Shown here piece after piece: positions 1-10,266 of a stretch of DNA of 64,000 bases (its first letter is position 1; every line of letters starts with the position of its first letter). The translations under genes were made by a program, and so were the position numbers. Below the pieces are notes generated by a model. The model was not told the DNA's origin. It saw only the letters and a program-made list of their open reading frames with translations, and made no database searches. Source of the stretch: Bathymodiolus brooksi (Eukaryota > Mollusca > Bivalvia > Mytilida > Modiolidae). The stretch lies in assembly GCA_963680875.1 (NCBI GenBank), contig OY804588.1:57796369-57860368 (forward strand). The letters are read 5' to 3'.

Positions 1-1116
1 TATGCTTGTGAAAGATGTGTTATAAAGGGAAAATGGGAAGGACGTGTTGTCTTTGGCCTTTCTAATATTGATACCATGCCTTCATTAAGATCAGAAACTT
101 CTTTCAATAATTTTGAGTACAGAGACCACCAAATGGGAATAACACCATTGATAAATGCAGGAATTTCATGTATAAAGTCATTTCCACTTGATTATATGCA
201 TTTGGTATGCTTGGGTGTAGTGAAGCGCCTTTTGATGTTTTTAAAGTCTGGTCCAAGAATTTGTAGACTTTCGCACCAGCAGTTGGAATTACTGTCAGAA
301 AAACTGTGTTTTTTGAACGGAAAAATGCCTAGAGAGTTTGCCCGCCAACCACGTTCACATTTCTACCTCGATAGGTGGAAAGCTACAGAGTTTAGACAAT
401 TTTTGTTATATACAGGACCTTTGGTACTACGTCCAGTTGTTTCCAAACATGTTTATGAACATTTTTTATCATTGACTGAGGCAATGTCAATTCTTCTACA
501 TAATGATGTAAACTTCAGAAATGTGCATACCGGATATGCAAGAGAACTTTTGGTTTATTTTGTTAAAACATCAGAGTTGATTTATGGAGAAACATTTGTT
601 TCATATAATGTACATTCTTTAATCCACATTGCTGATGACGTTGAACATTTTGGGAAGTCACTGAATGACATATCAGCTTTTCAGTTCGAGAACCACTTAC
701 AGAAGCTGAAAAAAAGTGTCAGGAAAGCCCAAAATCCAATAGCACAAGCGACCAAAAGAATTAAAGAATTAGAAAAGTCGAAATTTAAACATCTTCCTAG
801 AAAACTTCACATTTGTGTGTCCACAAAATGGAAGGATAGTTGCTTTTTGTTGAAAAGTAAGAAAATAGCTATTGTGAAAGAAAAAAGAGCTAACAATGCT
901 TATCTATGTGATGTTATAAACAGAGCCTATGTAGACACCTTCTTTGACAGCCCATTGAATTCCAAACTACTTAATATTGGTCTTTTCGAAAAAAATCAAA
1001 GGCATTACAAAAGGATGTTGGTAGAATATGATGACTTTGAAAAGAAGTTAGTTTGTCTTCCATATGAAAGAGGCTATCTTGTCTTACCAATGTTACATGG
1101 GATGGAGCGATGGTGA
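1..1116 (+). CDS. EnSpm/CACTA-like transposase, 5' end outside window
   Basis: The frame is open from base 1, 25 codons before the first Met at 76, and stops at 1114-1116, so this is the C-terminal part (371 codons plus stop) of a longer protein. Before the Met there is a CERC zinc-knuckle-like motif. The segment FPLDYMHLVCLGVVKRLL starts at base 181, and a segment with HSLIHIADDVEHFG, followed by SAFQFENHLQKLKKSVRK, lies at about 620-720. From memory of the family, these blocks mark the animal transposase-domain proteins related to EnSpm/CACTA elements; no search was run. The C-terminal 130 residues are Lys-rich and less conserved. No frameshift or internal stop is seen, so the copy may be young or functional. 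It presumably cuts and joins transposon ends in the nucleus. The next gene, at 1888, runs in the same direction and may belong to the same element. Confidence 0.75.
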   Translation, partial: YACERCVIKGKWEGRVVFGLSNIDTMPSLRSETSFNNFEYRDHQMGITPLINAGISCIKSFPLDYMHLVCLGVVKRLLMFLKSGPRICRLSHQQLELLSEKLCFLNGKMPREFARQPRSHFYLDRWKATEFRQFLLYTGPLVLRPVVSKHVYEHFLSLTEAMSILLHNDVNFRNVHTGYARELLVYFVKTSELIYGETFVSYNVHSLIHIADDVEHFGKSLNDISAFQFENHLQKLKKSVRKAQNPIAQATKRIKELEKSKFKHLPRKLHICVSTKWKDSCFLLKSKKIAIVKEKRANNAYLCDVINRAYVDTFFDSPLNSKLLNIGLFEKNQRHYKRMLVEYDDFEKKLVCLPYERGYLVLPMLHGMERW

Positions 1117-1239
1117 AATACAGGTTAAAAATTTAATTTTGATGTTAGCAGGAATGTACAATGTATATATCATTAATTCAAACCACTAGATACTAAGTTA
1201 TTGCATTTGTGTACATACATTTAATTAATTAATTTCACA

Positions 1240-1443
1240 CCCGGCTTTGTAAATTACAAAAAAAGGGTGCACTCGACTCGCAGCCGCAAGTGATAAAGTT
1301 GACCAGTTGCTTGCCCATGGTCGTTGTTTCTCTCAGGGTACTCCGGCTTCTTTCACCATTAAAACTGGTCGCCATGATATACCGGTAGCTGAAGTATTAC
1401 TGAAAGTGGTCGGCGTTAAAACACACAAAAACAACAAAAACAG
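1240..1443 (+). repeat. SINE family A, 5'-truncated
   Basis: It matches the 3' two thirds of the fuller copy at 25841-26107. The shared parts are the CCCGGCTT..GTAAATTACAAA box, the GGGTGCACTCGACTCGCAGC block and a tail with TCGCCATGATAT. The tRNA-like head is missing. It lies between the transposase and the DUF4806 gene. Confidence 0.65.
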
Positions 1444-1883
1444 TGCATAAAAAGACAATACATTATACATTGTAAAACACATACAAAATATGATATATAA
1501 CTATGATTTTATATTATAATTAAATTCACTTTTTTGCATTTGCAGTTACACTCTAATTAAAGTCACTTAATAAGGAATGCTGATGATAACAATTAAGTAC
1601 ATGAATTAAGCATGAATATTAACACTTAACAGCACAATTCTAGTGTTAGGATAAGTGATAATGCATGTATAAAAACAAAGCAAAGGATATACTTTTTTAT
1701 ATATTGATACATGTACATGTATCATGTCAGTACAGTGTACACAGTGATGGTTTTTTTAAAAAGAATAAATTACAGATAATATTCTTTTTTCAATGATGAT
1801 GTACAGTACATGTTTAAAATGAATGTATGTATAACTTGTTCCAAAATTATATCACTGTTAACATGTTTTCTTTATTATATACA
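1444..1883. other. AT-rich spacer with no recognised gene
   Basis: No coding signal or repeat was recognised. The last 20 bases form a pyrimidine-rich acceptor ending in ACAG at 1881-1884, so part of this stretch is probably an intron in the 5' UTR of the DUF4806 gene. Confidence 0.4.
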
Positions 1884-1887
1884 GGCA

Positions 1888-4800
1888 ATGGCAAATATTT
1901 GGTGTAGGGCGGTATGGAAGGAAGGCGACCATGAAGAAGAAGAAGTAATCCCTACCAAATGGATAACTGACAACTATGTCCATTGGCCAAAAGTGTCGAA
2001 TTCGGGAGCTATAAAAGCCATTAGAGAAAAATGGACACCAGAGGCCAGCTGGGACCAGTTCCAGTTGGTTAAAATAAAGATCACATCTGGTTAGTATTTT
2101 TAATAATGGTTTTACTGTCATCGTGACAGAATTGTTGCATCTGAATTTTGAAATCACTTGACAAAAACGTACAAATGATGAATGTAATGAAAAAATAGTT
2201 GTTCTTTATCTAAATCTCAGTAACAAAATTCAAAATTGACTATATAATTGTATTAATTTTACAAGTTTGGTGTATTTTGTAAAAAAAAAAAAAAAAAAAA
2301 CATTTTTTTTTATGTAGACAACAAGGAAGAATGTGAAAATGATATTACAACAGCAGCAGAGGTCTCTGATGACACAGATAGAGATGAAGAAAGTTGCAAA
2401 AGAATCAGAAAGAAAAAAAACTATGGCAGTGAATTTCAAACTGGTATGGATATATTTTTGTGCTCCAAGGATAACAAATTTGCTAGGTCCCTATTACATG
2501 TTGCTCTATCGATGTTTTTATGATAAATTACAACTTTGAAATTTAATGCATTATTCATTTATTTTATATAATCTTCAAAAAAAATTAACAACTTCGTTAT
2601 ATGATACAAAAGTATAATTTAATTTTTTTTACAACAGTTGCTTTTTCTAACCAAGGCCATATAACAAACACTATGGTGATGTGGTTTCTTATTTACCCGT
2701 GCATATTAATGTTTGGGAGAACAAATTAATTCCAAGATCTTAAACCTACACTTGTGTAAGGCATTAAATGATTTATTGTTTGGCATTATAATTTGATCAC
2801 AGGGGAAACTTTATTTTTTTCTGCAGATGAGTTAAATGAAAATGATGGTAATAAACGCACAAAGAAGTCTTCTGAAAAGTCAAAGAAGCCAACAACAGCT
2901 ATCCCTGCACCTCCATCTTCTTTGGGCAGTGCAAGAATTAATGTTTCAGCAGAGGTTCATAAAGATAAACAAGGTAGGTTTTCCTATTTAAATATTGTAT
3001 CAATAATAAATGAATCTGTTGGCATTGTGTGACTTTGTAATGTTCCATAATCACTCAGGTCTACTAGAATGCTGAAACAGGGATTCCTGCTTAACAAGAA
3101 ACATGTTTAAAGGTTCAATTTCTTAGGAGTATGATATTATTTAAGTACTACTCATGAATCAAGTGGAAGGTGGCATATCAATAGTTTTCAGTTTGTTTAC
3201 AACTTTTTACTTCATAAATACAAGCAGTATACCTTAACAACTGTATACACATAGTTTTTTTTTCCTTTTTTTTTCACTCATAAATGCATGCATTTAAAAG
3301 ACGAAATTTGACTGGTTATAGTGTAAAAAAATGGGCAGAAATGATTTCCTTAACTTTTTCATCTAGAAATCAACTAAAATAATTCTGTTTATATCTAGAA
3401 AAAACTATTAAAATTACTTTTAATTGTGAATTCATTGTCTATGGTGTGTATGGTATTCATTTATGTCTAAAATATGCATGTTTTTATTGAATTTGCCTGA
3501 ATCTAACATGGAGTAAAACTTGAAATTGCATTACACATTAATTCCATGTCTGATTCCTTAGGAAATATATGCAGGGGTCGACGTAACCGCTGGCCCGTGG
3601 CCAGTATATTTACGGTCGGGCCAGTCAAACTGAACAAAGATAGGCCCGCTGGGCCAGTTGATATTCTCGGGCCACTTGGGCCAGCAACTTTCGTTTCTTC
3701 CGTGTCATTCAATATCGACTGATAACAGACTAATGAAATTTCCTGATAAACTTAAAATTCAACTTCAATCACTCGCCGAAAGCTATAAATAGCCTAATCA
3801 CACAATCAGCATGTGTTTACCTTGATCTGTTACCGCACGTTAAACGAATATTGACAGAAATATATGCTGGGAACCAGTACTTCATAATTCAATAATTTTC
3901 AAAATCACGATTATTTATTTATAAAACTGAAAGATTAAATCGGTATTTTCTATAGTAAGCAATTTTAAATATTTAATATAAATAAGAAATAAACCCAAAT
4001 AAACCAAACAACAATAATAAATCATCACGTGAACATCTTACCTGTAAAAAAAAATGGCGGATACACAATAACGCTAATCGTGACTTCATTTAATATGAAA
4101 AATCTATTATCAGGGGCGGATCCAGGATTTGTGGTTAGGGGGGGCGTGAGTATGCGAGGGGTCTGGGGACCGCGCTTAAGGTCCCCAGTGGGTCAAGGAC
4201 AGAGCCGTGGTAGTGGGCCCAGGGGGGCAAAGCCCCCCCCCCCCACCCCCCCGGAAGCTCTGGGGGTTTGAGAAATTAGACATTTATTTGAACGACAATT
4301 TTGAACCAACCACACCATTTTTATCAAACCAAAAAAACTTGACTTTGAGTCTTAATTTTGTCGGATAATTGTTAACAGTATGTTTTTGTCAGATTAAAAG
4401 AACCTAAAGTAAAACTTTTTTTGAACAACCGTGATGCGAATTGTTCAACTCATGACTGATCGATCACGATATTTTAACCCTTCAAAGAACTATTGATTTA
4501 GCTTTAACGCATTCCTCATTTCACTAATTGGTCTGTACTTTAGGTGCTTGTCCTTTCGGGTGGTTCTAGTTAATACTACCCGTCCGGATGGAGCTTTTCT
4601 TTTCGTCGTTTGATTCATTCATTGAAAACGTATGATTCGACCGTTCTTGTTTTGTATTGTTTATAGACAAACAAAAGTGGAAATTATCAGTACATGAACT
4701 TGTTGTTGATTTCTGATTAGCTAACGTAGCTAAATTAGGCTTTCGAGTTGATCCGGCCTGAAAACTATTCGGCCTTATGAAAATCCGGCCTTAGTTGATA

Positions 4801-7800
4801 CGGCCTTGGTTAATTAATGCGGCCTCAGTTAAGAATGATGTGTATCTATGGATATATATGAATAAAACGACACATTGTGATGATTTGAGTAAATAATTAA
4901 GTGATGGTCCTACTATTACATAGTCTGTGTTGCCACTGGAAACAACTCACACTCTAAAGCATGCTGCTTTGGACGGACATTCTGCTCACACACAATACAA
5001 GGAAACGACATAGCTGATAGTTTTGAAAATAGTAGGACCATCACCAAAATGTGCATATATTAGTGCGGTTTCATCAAATGAATTGGAGAACTTTTTGAGT
5101 AATTTATAGTATGGCTTCCTTTTACTTTTTGGTAACCCTTATAATCATACTGCCAGTGCAATTATACGACTATTAAACAAATGATAATTAATTGCAAGAG
5201 AATATCTAAGGAATTTCACTTGTTGACAGCTTGGTATATCAACCTGAATTGTTTTTCTAATCATCAACTTCAATGGAAATGATTTCCGTCATTATTACCA
5301 AAAATTACTAATTAAAAAATTGTTAAAATAATAACGATTTAATATGGCTTTTCATATTGAGTTACGAGTAAATCTTGTGAAAACACTACAAGTTCCAATA
5401 TTTTATTCATCATATCCATGAATATCAGTTTGAATAATATTTTAAATTTAAATAGAACTTTTAATTTTTTAATTATTCTTTTCCATTTGATATAAGGCCG
5501 GATTTGCCGTAGGCCGCATAGATATATGATAAGGCCGGAACATCCATTTGATATAAGGCCGGATTTGCGTAAGGCCGCATCAACTACGGCCGAATCTGTC
5601 ATAAGGCCGAAACAACTTGTAAGGCTAAATTAGATGATCAGAATCGCTTCATGCAGCATTAATGTTAACATATTCGCCTTTGTTTGTCTATAAACAAGAA
5701 CGAATCATACGTTTCAATCAGAATGGAATAATCTTTGAACTACTGACGGCGAATCCATATATGAATCAGCGAACACACCCAACGTGTATTTACAATGTGT
5801 AGGAATATTTTACTACAGGTTACGAGTTAACCATTCATGAAAAAGTTGTTTGTTGAACTGCTTAATTAACGTTGTATAACATATGCTTTGCGAATTTTAG
5901 GGGGGGCGCACGCCCCCCTTTAAATCCGCCTCTGATTATTATGAACTAGTAACAGGTATGGACTCAGTCAGTAGATCATGCCGATATCAGCAAGAGGGAT
6001 ATTGGCAACAATCGCTGCATCAGCTGGGCAAAACGGAAAATTTTGAACATGGTCGTTAGTCGCGTTAGACAGTGGGTCGTTATATAATGGTCGAATGCAC
6101 GGGAAAACGCTGGGGAGGAATAAATAAGATTGGCTAAAAAAGGAAGCCGTTATACAGAGGGGGTCGCTGAGACTTCTTCTTCTTTATATTTCTGGCCGTC
6201 CTTCACTACTGAAGATTATTGGCCGAGCGCCGTATTAAATTTAGTTAATACATAAGTTAACATATATACAATAAACAATGAATGAAAGGTTTGACTATCT
6301 ATATGTAGATTGTTTGATTATCTTCTAACCATACCTGTTAATTGTAATGCATGTATGGGAAAATGTCATGAACTTTACCCTTGTTTAAAACAAGTACAAC
6401 ATTCATTCATAGAATACAAAAACTATATGTACATGTTTAAATCACTGACAGTCAATTTAATTATTTGCGGATGCCTCTAGTGGAGCAGGAACTGCTTATC
6501 CTTCCGGAGAAAATGAGTTCACCCAAGGTTTTAATGGGGGTTCATATTGCTCGATCTTTAGTTTCTTGGGAGGGGGGTTGGCAAATCCCCCCTTTCATAT
6601 CGGTCCGCTTTGTGGACCGATATTTCTCGGGCCAGTGGAATTTTGAAGGGGCCAGTAATTCAAAAATTTTACTGGCCCTTAGGGCCAGTTAATTTTTTTT
6701 CTTAAGTCGACCCCTGATATGCCTTTTCTATCCATAGTTTTGGTTCATAGTTCAGATTTATATCATCACTTGATTTATCTTTTATAAATAGGTCACAGTC
6801 AAAGAAAAGAAAGAAGCATTCCAGATCTGTCTCAGGTACCTAGATCACCAACACCACCTGAGTCTCCACACATGTTTATTACATTGAGTAAATCTAGATC
6901 CAGATCTGTATCTATAGAGTCAATCAAACTTTCAAGAGAAAGTTGGAAGCATAAAAAAGATGAGCAAAACCGATCCAGATCACAGTTAAACAGATCCTGT
7001 TCATACAGACACCGATCCAGATCTACTGGTAGGTCCAACAAACATCGGTCCAGATCTAGGTCCAACAGACAACAGTCCAGGTCCAGGTCAAGCAGACACC
7101 GGTCCAGATCTAGGTCATACAGACAACAGTCCAGGTCAAGCAGACACCGGTCCAGATCTAGGTCATACAGACAACAGTCCAGGTCCAGGTCAAGCAGACA
7201 CCGGTCCAGATCTAGGTCATACAGACAACAGTCTAGATCCAGGTCAAGCAGACACCGGTCCAGATCTAGGTCCAACAGACACCGTTCCAGATCCAGGTCA
7301 TACAGACAACAGTCCAGATCAAGGTCAAGCATACACCGGTCCAGATCCAGGTCAACATCTAGGATACAAGGGAAAAACGAGAAAACTCCTTCACGATATC
7401 CAATGCCTGAAGAAAGTAAGTTTATTTGGTTAATAAAATAATAATCAAATCAAATTTTTCTTCATTTATAGGCAAATTGTAATGATTTTGTCGTTTAACT
7501 AGATCATAATTTTCTGACATTTTATTTTAAAAGTATTTTCTGTTTTCAAAATTTATTCAAGATGAGATTGAGATTCAGGGAAATTTCAACAATGAATAAT
7601 AACATTTATTCATGATCAAAATTTTCAAGTAAATGAGATTTGTCCTTATTAATAATTTCCACATTTATAATTTTCTGTAATGACCAGAAAAGAAACAACA
7701 CAGTTTCTTTTTCATTTTTTGACAAAAAACAGTGCTCTTAATATAACCAACAACCTACCCTTCAAAACTACCGACAATGTTTACTTATCTAACTGTTTTG

Positions 7801-10266
7801 GGATGACGTAAAATAAGAACCTTTCCAAAAATCATAAATTTGGATATTTTGAAAAGTGACAAAAAAATTAAAGTAAATACGGTACTAAAATTTCAACCTA
7901 TTATTAATTTCAGGATTTCAGAAAAGGGTGATGTACCTCTTAACTGAGGTACGGGACCTTTTGAAAAGGCCTGAAACAGGTCCTGTAACTACTGTAGACA
8001 GAACTACAGTTATTAAAATTAATGAGAGCATTGAGGCATTCAAAGCATTTGATCAGTCTTTGAATGATAAAGATCAATATGCCCTTTATGTAAGTAAATG
8101 TTAATTGTAATAATATCAATAACCAAAAGGACAAGTAATGATAAACTAGTTAATTTTCAACAACTAGACATCTTGTTATGTCATACCATTACTTATGTAT
8201 ATAGATTTCACAATGAGTGAAAACATGAATAGTATATAGAATGCCAACCGAAGTTGTTAAAAGATATTATGTGTGCATCAATTTTATATGGAGAGTAACT
8301 ATAAATGTTTAATAAAAATCTGTTATGAACAGTAGTCTTGCAAAAATGGTTATAAAAAACTCAAATATTTAAAAGATTTACCTGCTGTCCCATATTTGTA
8401 TGAACTTGCAGACAATTATATATTGCTAGTATACACATTTATGTCCATTTATTATTTCAGAAAGCTACTGTGGCAAAAATAGGAGGAGCAGATTTTGGCG
8501 ACCATATAAAGAAGTCAATGCAAAGGTAATTTTACTTAAGCGTTCTGTGTTACATCTCAAAAGTTAATACATTCCTTTTTGGAACAAATGAATCCACGGA
8601 CGAACAGAATACGTTAATTTTCGTTTCGATACAGAAATACATTATCAAAAGTAAAAGGTTCACACCATGATCATATGGCTTACCATACTTTAGTGACGTA
8701 CATCTCGCCTCAAAATTAATCATAAGTTATCACTTTTCCCTCTGTAGTATACATTATTAGTATTTCACATACTTTTATTCTACTCCATCAAATTACAGTC
8801 AAACCCCTCTATAGTGGTCAACTGGGGGAGTTTGACAAAATGACCACTATGTACAGGTGACCTTTATATGAAGGGGTTTGATTATTCGACGAAATATTCT
8901 ACAGTAGTCGTAAATAAACATTTTTAATTACAAGTTATGTTTATCTCAATCTGATATAATTTGAATAAAACATACAAATAAATAAAGAAAGATATTTAAT
9001 AAACAGAAGTACAATTTCCAGTAACACAATGTTGAACTGGAAACATTGTTTTCAAAATCGTCGATTGAATCTCACGTTTTCTTTAAAGAATGTTCATTAT
9101 CTGGGTACAACCAACACCCTTCTCCTCGCCAACAGCTTTTCCCACCATCGATCACAACGATTTATAACCCGTTGTATTAAAGCCCAGCAGGGATTCTACA
9201 ACGTACTCATACAGACAACTTTCACTTTGTCTTCTAATTTCAAAGCTTTCCTATTTACGGATGTTGATGATTTTGACATGATGCACTACTCATGTCGTAA
9301 TGAATAAATATCTCCAATAACCCCTGGGTATAAACTTTCCTTTATGTAATTTATTACTCACAAAATTTAATAGTGTTTGTTTATTTAGTTAATTAAATTA
9401 AGCAATATTTTTTGTAACACCTCAGGATTTTTTGTACATTTGAGAAAAATACTGAACTTTCGAAATCACTTCCGATATTATTTTAAAAATGAACTTACCG
9501 TTATTCAAAGGTTTTACACTGGAAATTACTAATAAATGGTGACCGCTGACCACATTGAACAGGTGACCGCTATATCGAATTAAAATATATAGTAAAATGC
9601 ACAGGGAGAGCAAGAAAGTGACCGTGATGAGCAGGTGACCATTATACAAAGGTGACCCTTACGACAGGTTTGACTGTATTATCTAGCCTGGCTGGGGTTT
9701 GTGTGGACTCGGTGACCTTGACTCGGGAGGATGTCTTATTATAAATTACCAGCAATATTATTATATAAATATATTAATAGTTATAGATATATTTGATAAA
9801 GAGCATGCTATAATAGTCATGATTATGCTATGTATGTTTATTTTAGGAGACAGATTTATAAAAGCAATAATTGCTTGTTTCTGAATCCTGTCTGTATTTA
9901 CTATGTTTGATGTACTCTATTTTCTGATTATTTTCTAAATAAATATTGTTTAAATTAAAGTTAAAACATAACATGAGACCATTTTTTTTGTAAGTATGAA
10001 TATTCTTCAACTTAGTCCATGTTCTGCTGAATATATTTCAGAAAAATGTTTAATTTTCAATTAGTAAAGGCTTATAATATAAATATCTGTATGAGAAAAG
10101 ATGACTGTCATTGATGCAATAAACATAAAATACAACTCAATTAATTATATTTTGAATAAATACATTTGCAGATGTATGACCAATGCAGTGATGGCCAGCA
10201 TGAACATGACTGGAAAGAAAAACAAACTGGCTTTTGGAGAAGCCAATTATTATAAGCTGTTAAAAG
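1888..10266 (+). CDS. DUF4806-type protein with RS-repeat exon, seven joined exons, 3' end not found
   Basis: Seven exons join in one frame with GT/AG ends: 1888-2089, 2318-2443, 2827-2973, 6792-7415, 7914-8089, 8461-8525 and 10172-10266. The start ATG is 3 bases after an acceptor at 1884, which implies an upstream non-coding exon. The protein opens with MANIWCRAVWKEGD and a Trp-rich N terminus, then charged Lys/Glu linkers. Exon 4 encodes an Arg/Ser domain built on RSRSRSYRQQ units. Exons 5-7 encode a helical segment, then ATVAKIGGADFGDHIKKSM and MTNAVMASMNMTGKKNKLAF. That order matches my memory of the DUF4806 domain, whose function is unknown. The last exon (about 30 residues expected) is missing or beyond the LINE inserted downstream. 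The RS domain suggests a nuclear RNA- or protein-binding role, which is inference. Introns 3 and 6 carry transposons. Confidence 0.72.
4111..5934. mobile_element. hAT-like element, CAGGGGCGGATCC family, copy 1
   Basis: The left end CAGGGGCGGATCCAGGAT matches the inverted right end AAATCCGCCTCTG. ATTAT lies directly outside both ends (left 4106-4110, right 5935-5939). The G-rich left part and the interior align with a second copy at 29638-30579. Copy 1 is longer only because of the insert at 4740-5623. No intact reading frame is present. Confidence 0.78.
4740..5623. mobile_element. Foldback element with AAGGCCG words (F1)
   Basis: The insertion is defined by comparison with the empty site in the related copy at 30236. 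GCTAAATTAG occurs directly before (4729-4738) and after (5624-5633), giving a 10-bp target duplication. The ends are imperfect inverted repeats (CTTTCGAGTTGATCCGGCC against CTTACAAGTTGTTTCGGCC). Both arms are strings of CGGCCTTATG-like words in opposite orientation. Inside there is a separate perfect 17-bp inverted repeat at 4901-4917 and 5028-5044. The 9-10 bp duplication suggests a MULE-type integrase. Confidence 0.75.
6470..6575 (+). repeat. Fragment of the GTGGAGCAGGAACTGC dispersed repeat
   Basis: It shares the GTGGAGCAG.AACTGCTTA block and the following TTCAC.C..GTT.TTAGT.GGGTTC pattern with copies at 46188 and 47868. The family probably comes from a retroelement 3' end. This copy lies inside the 3572-6716 element. 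Confidence 0.5.
8796..9676. mobile_element. Tc1/mariner-superfamily element of pogo/Tigger type, decayed
   Basis: CAGTCAAACC at 8796 and GGTTTGACTG ending at 9676 form the inverted ends, each next to a TA target dinucleotide. The sub-terminal text (TATAGTGGTCA, GGTGACC words) is typical of Tigger elements. It lies in intron 6 of the DUF4806 gene and carries a transposase relic on the minus strand. Confidence 0.75.
9035..9279 (-). pseudogene. pogo/Tigger-like transposase N-terminal relic
   Basis: Read on the minus strand from an ATG at 9279, the product begins MSKSSTSVNRKALKLEDKVK, the usual start of a CENP-B-like helix-turn-helix. A stop and frame change follow. A later segment in another frame gives GVGCTQIMNIL and RKREIQ, the second part of the same DNA-binding region. 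Stops and shifts make it non-functional. The rest of the transposase is missing. Confidence 0.6.

Larger units (their letters stand above)
3572..6716. mobile_element. Nonautonomous hAT-like element with 5-bp target duplication, carrying nested inserts
   Basis: The ends are perfect 11-bp inverted repeats, CAGGGGTCGAC at 3572 and GTCGACCCCTG ending at 6716, flanked on both sides by ATATG. Many GGCCAGT / ACTGGCC words lie just inside both ends. There is no transposase frame. It sits in intron 3 of the DUF4806 gene and was later entered by the element at 4111-5934. Confidence 0.75.

Noticed and set aside
6832..7332. Minus-strand frame rich in DLDLDRCLL
   Set aside because: Mirror of the in-frame Arg/Ser repeat exon, which has correct splice joins on the plus strand.
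9029..9307. Plus-strand gene of 92 codons
   Set aside because: The opposite strand carries recognisable pogo/Tigger text within a TA-flanked element.
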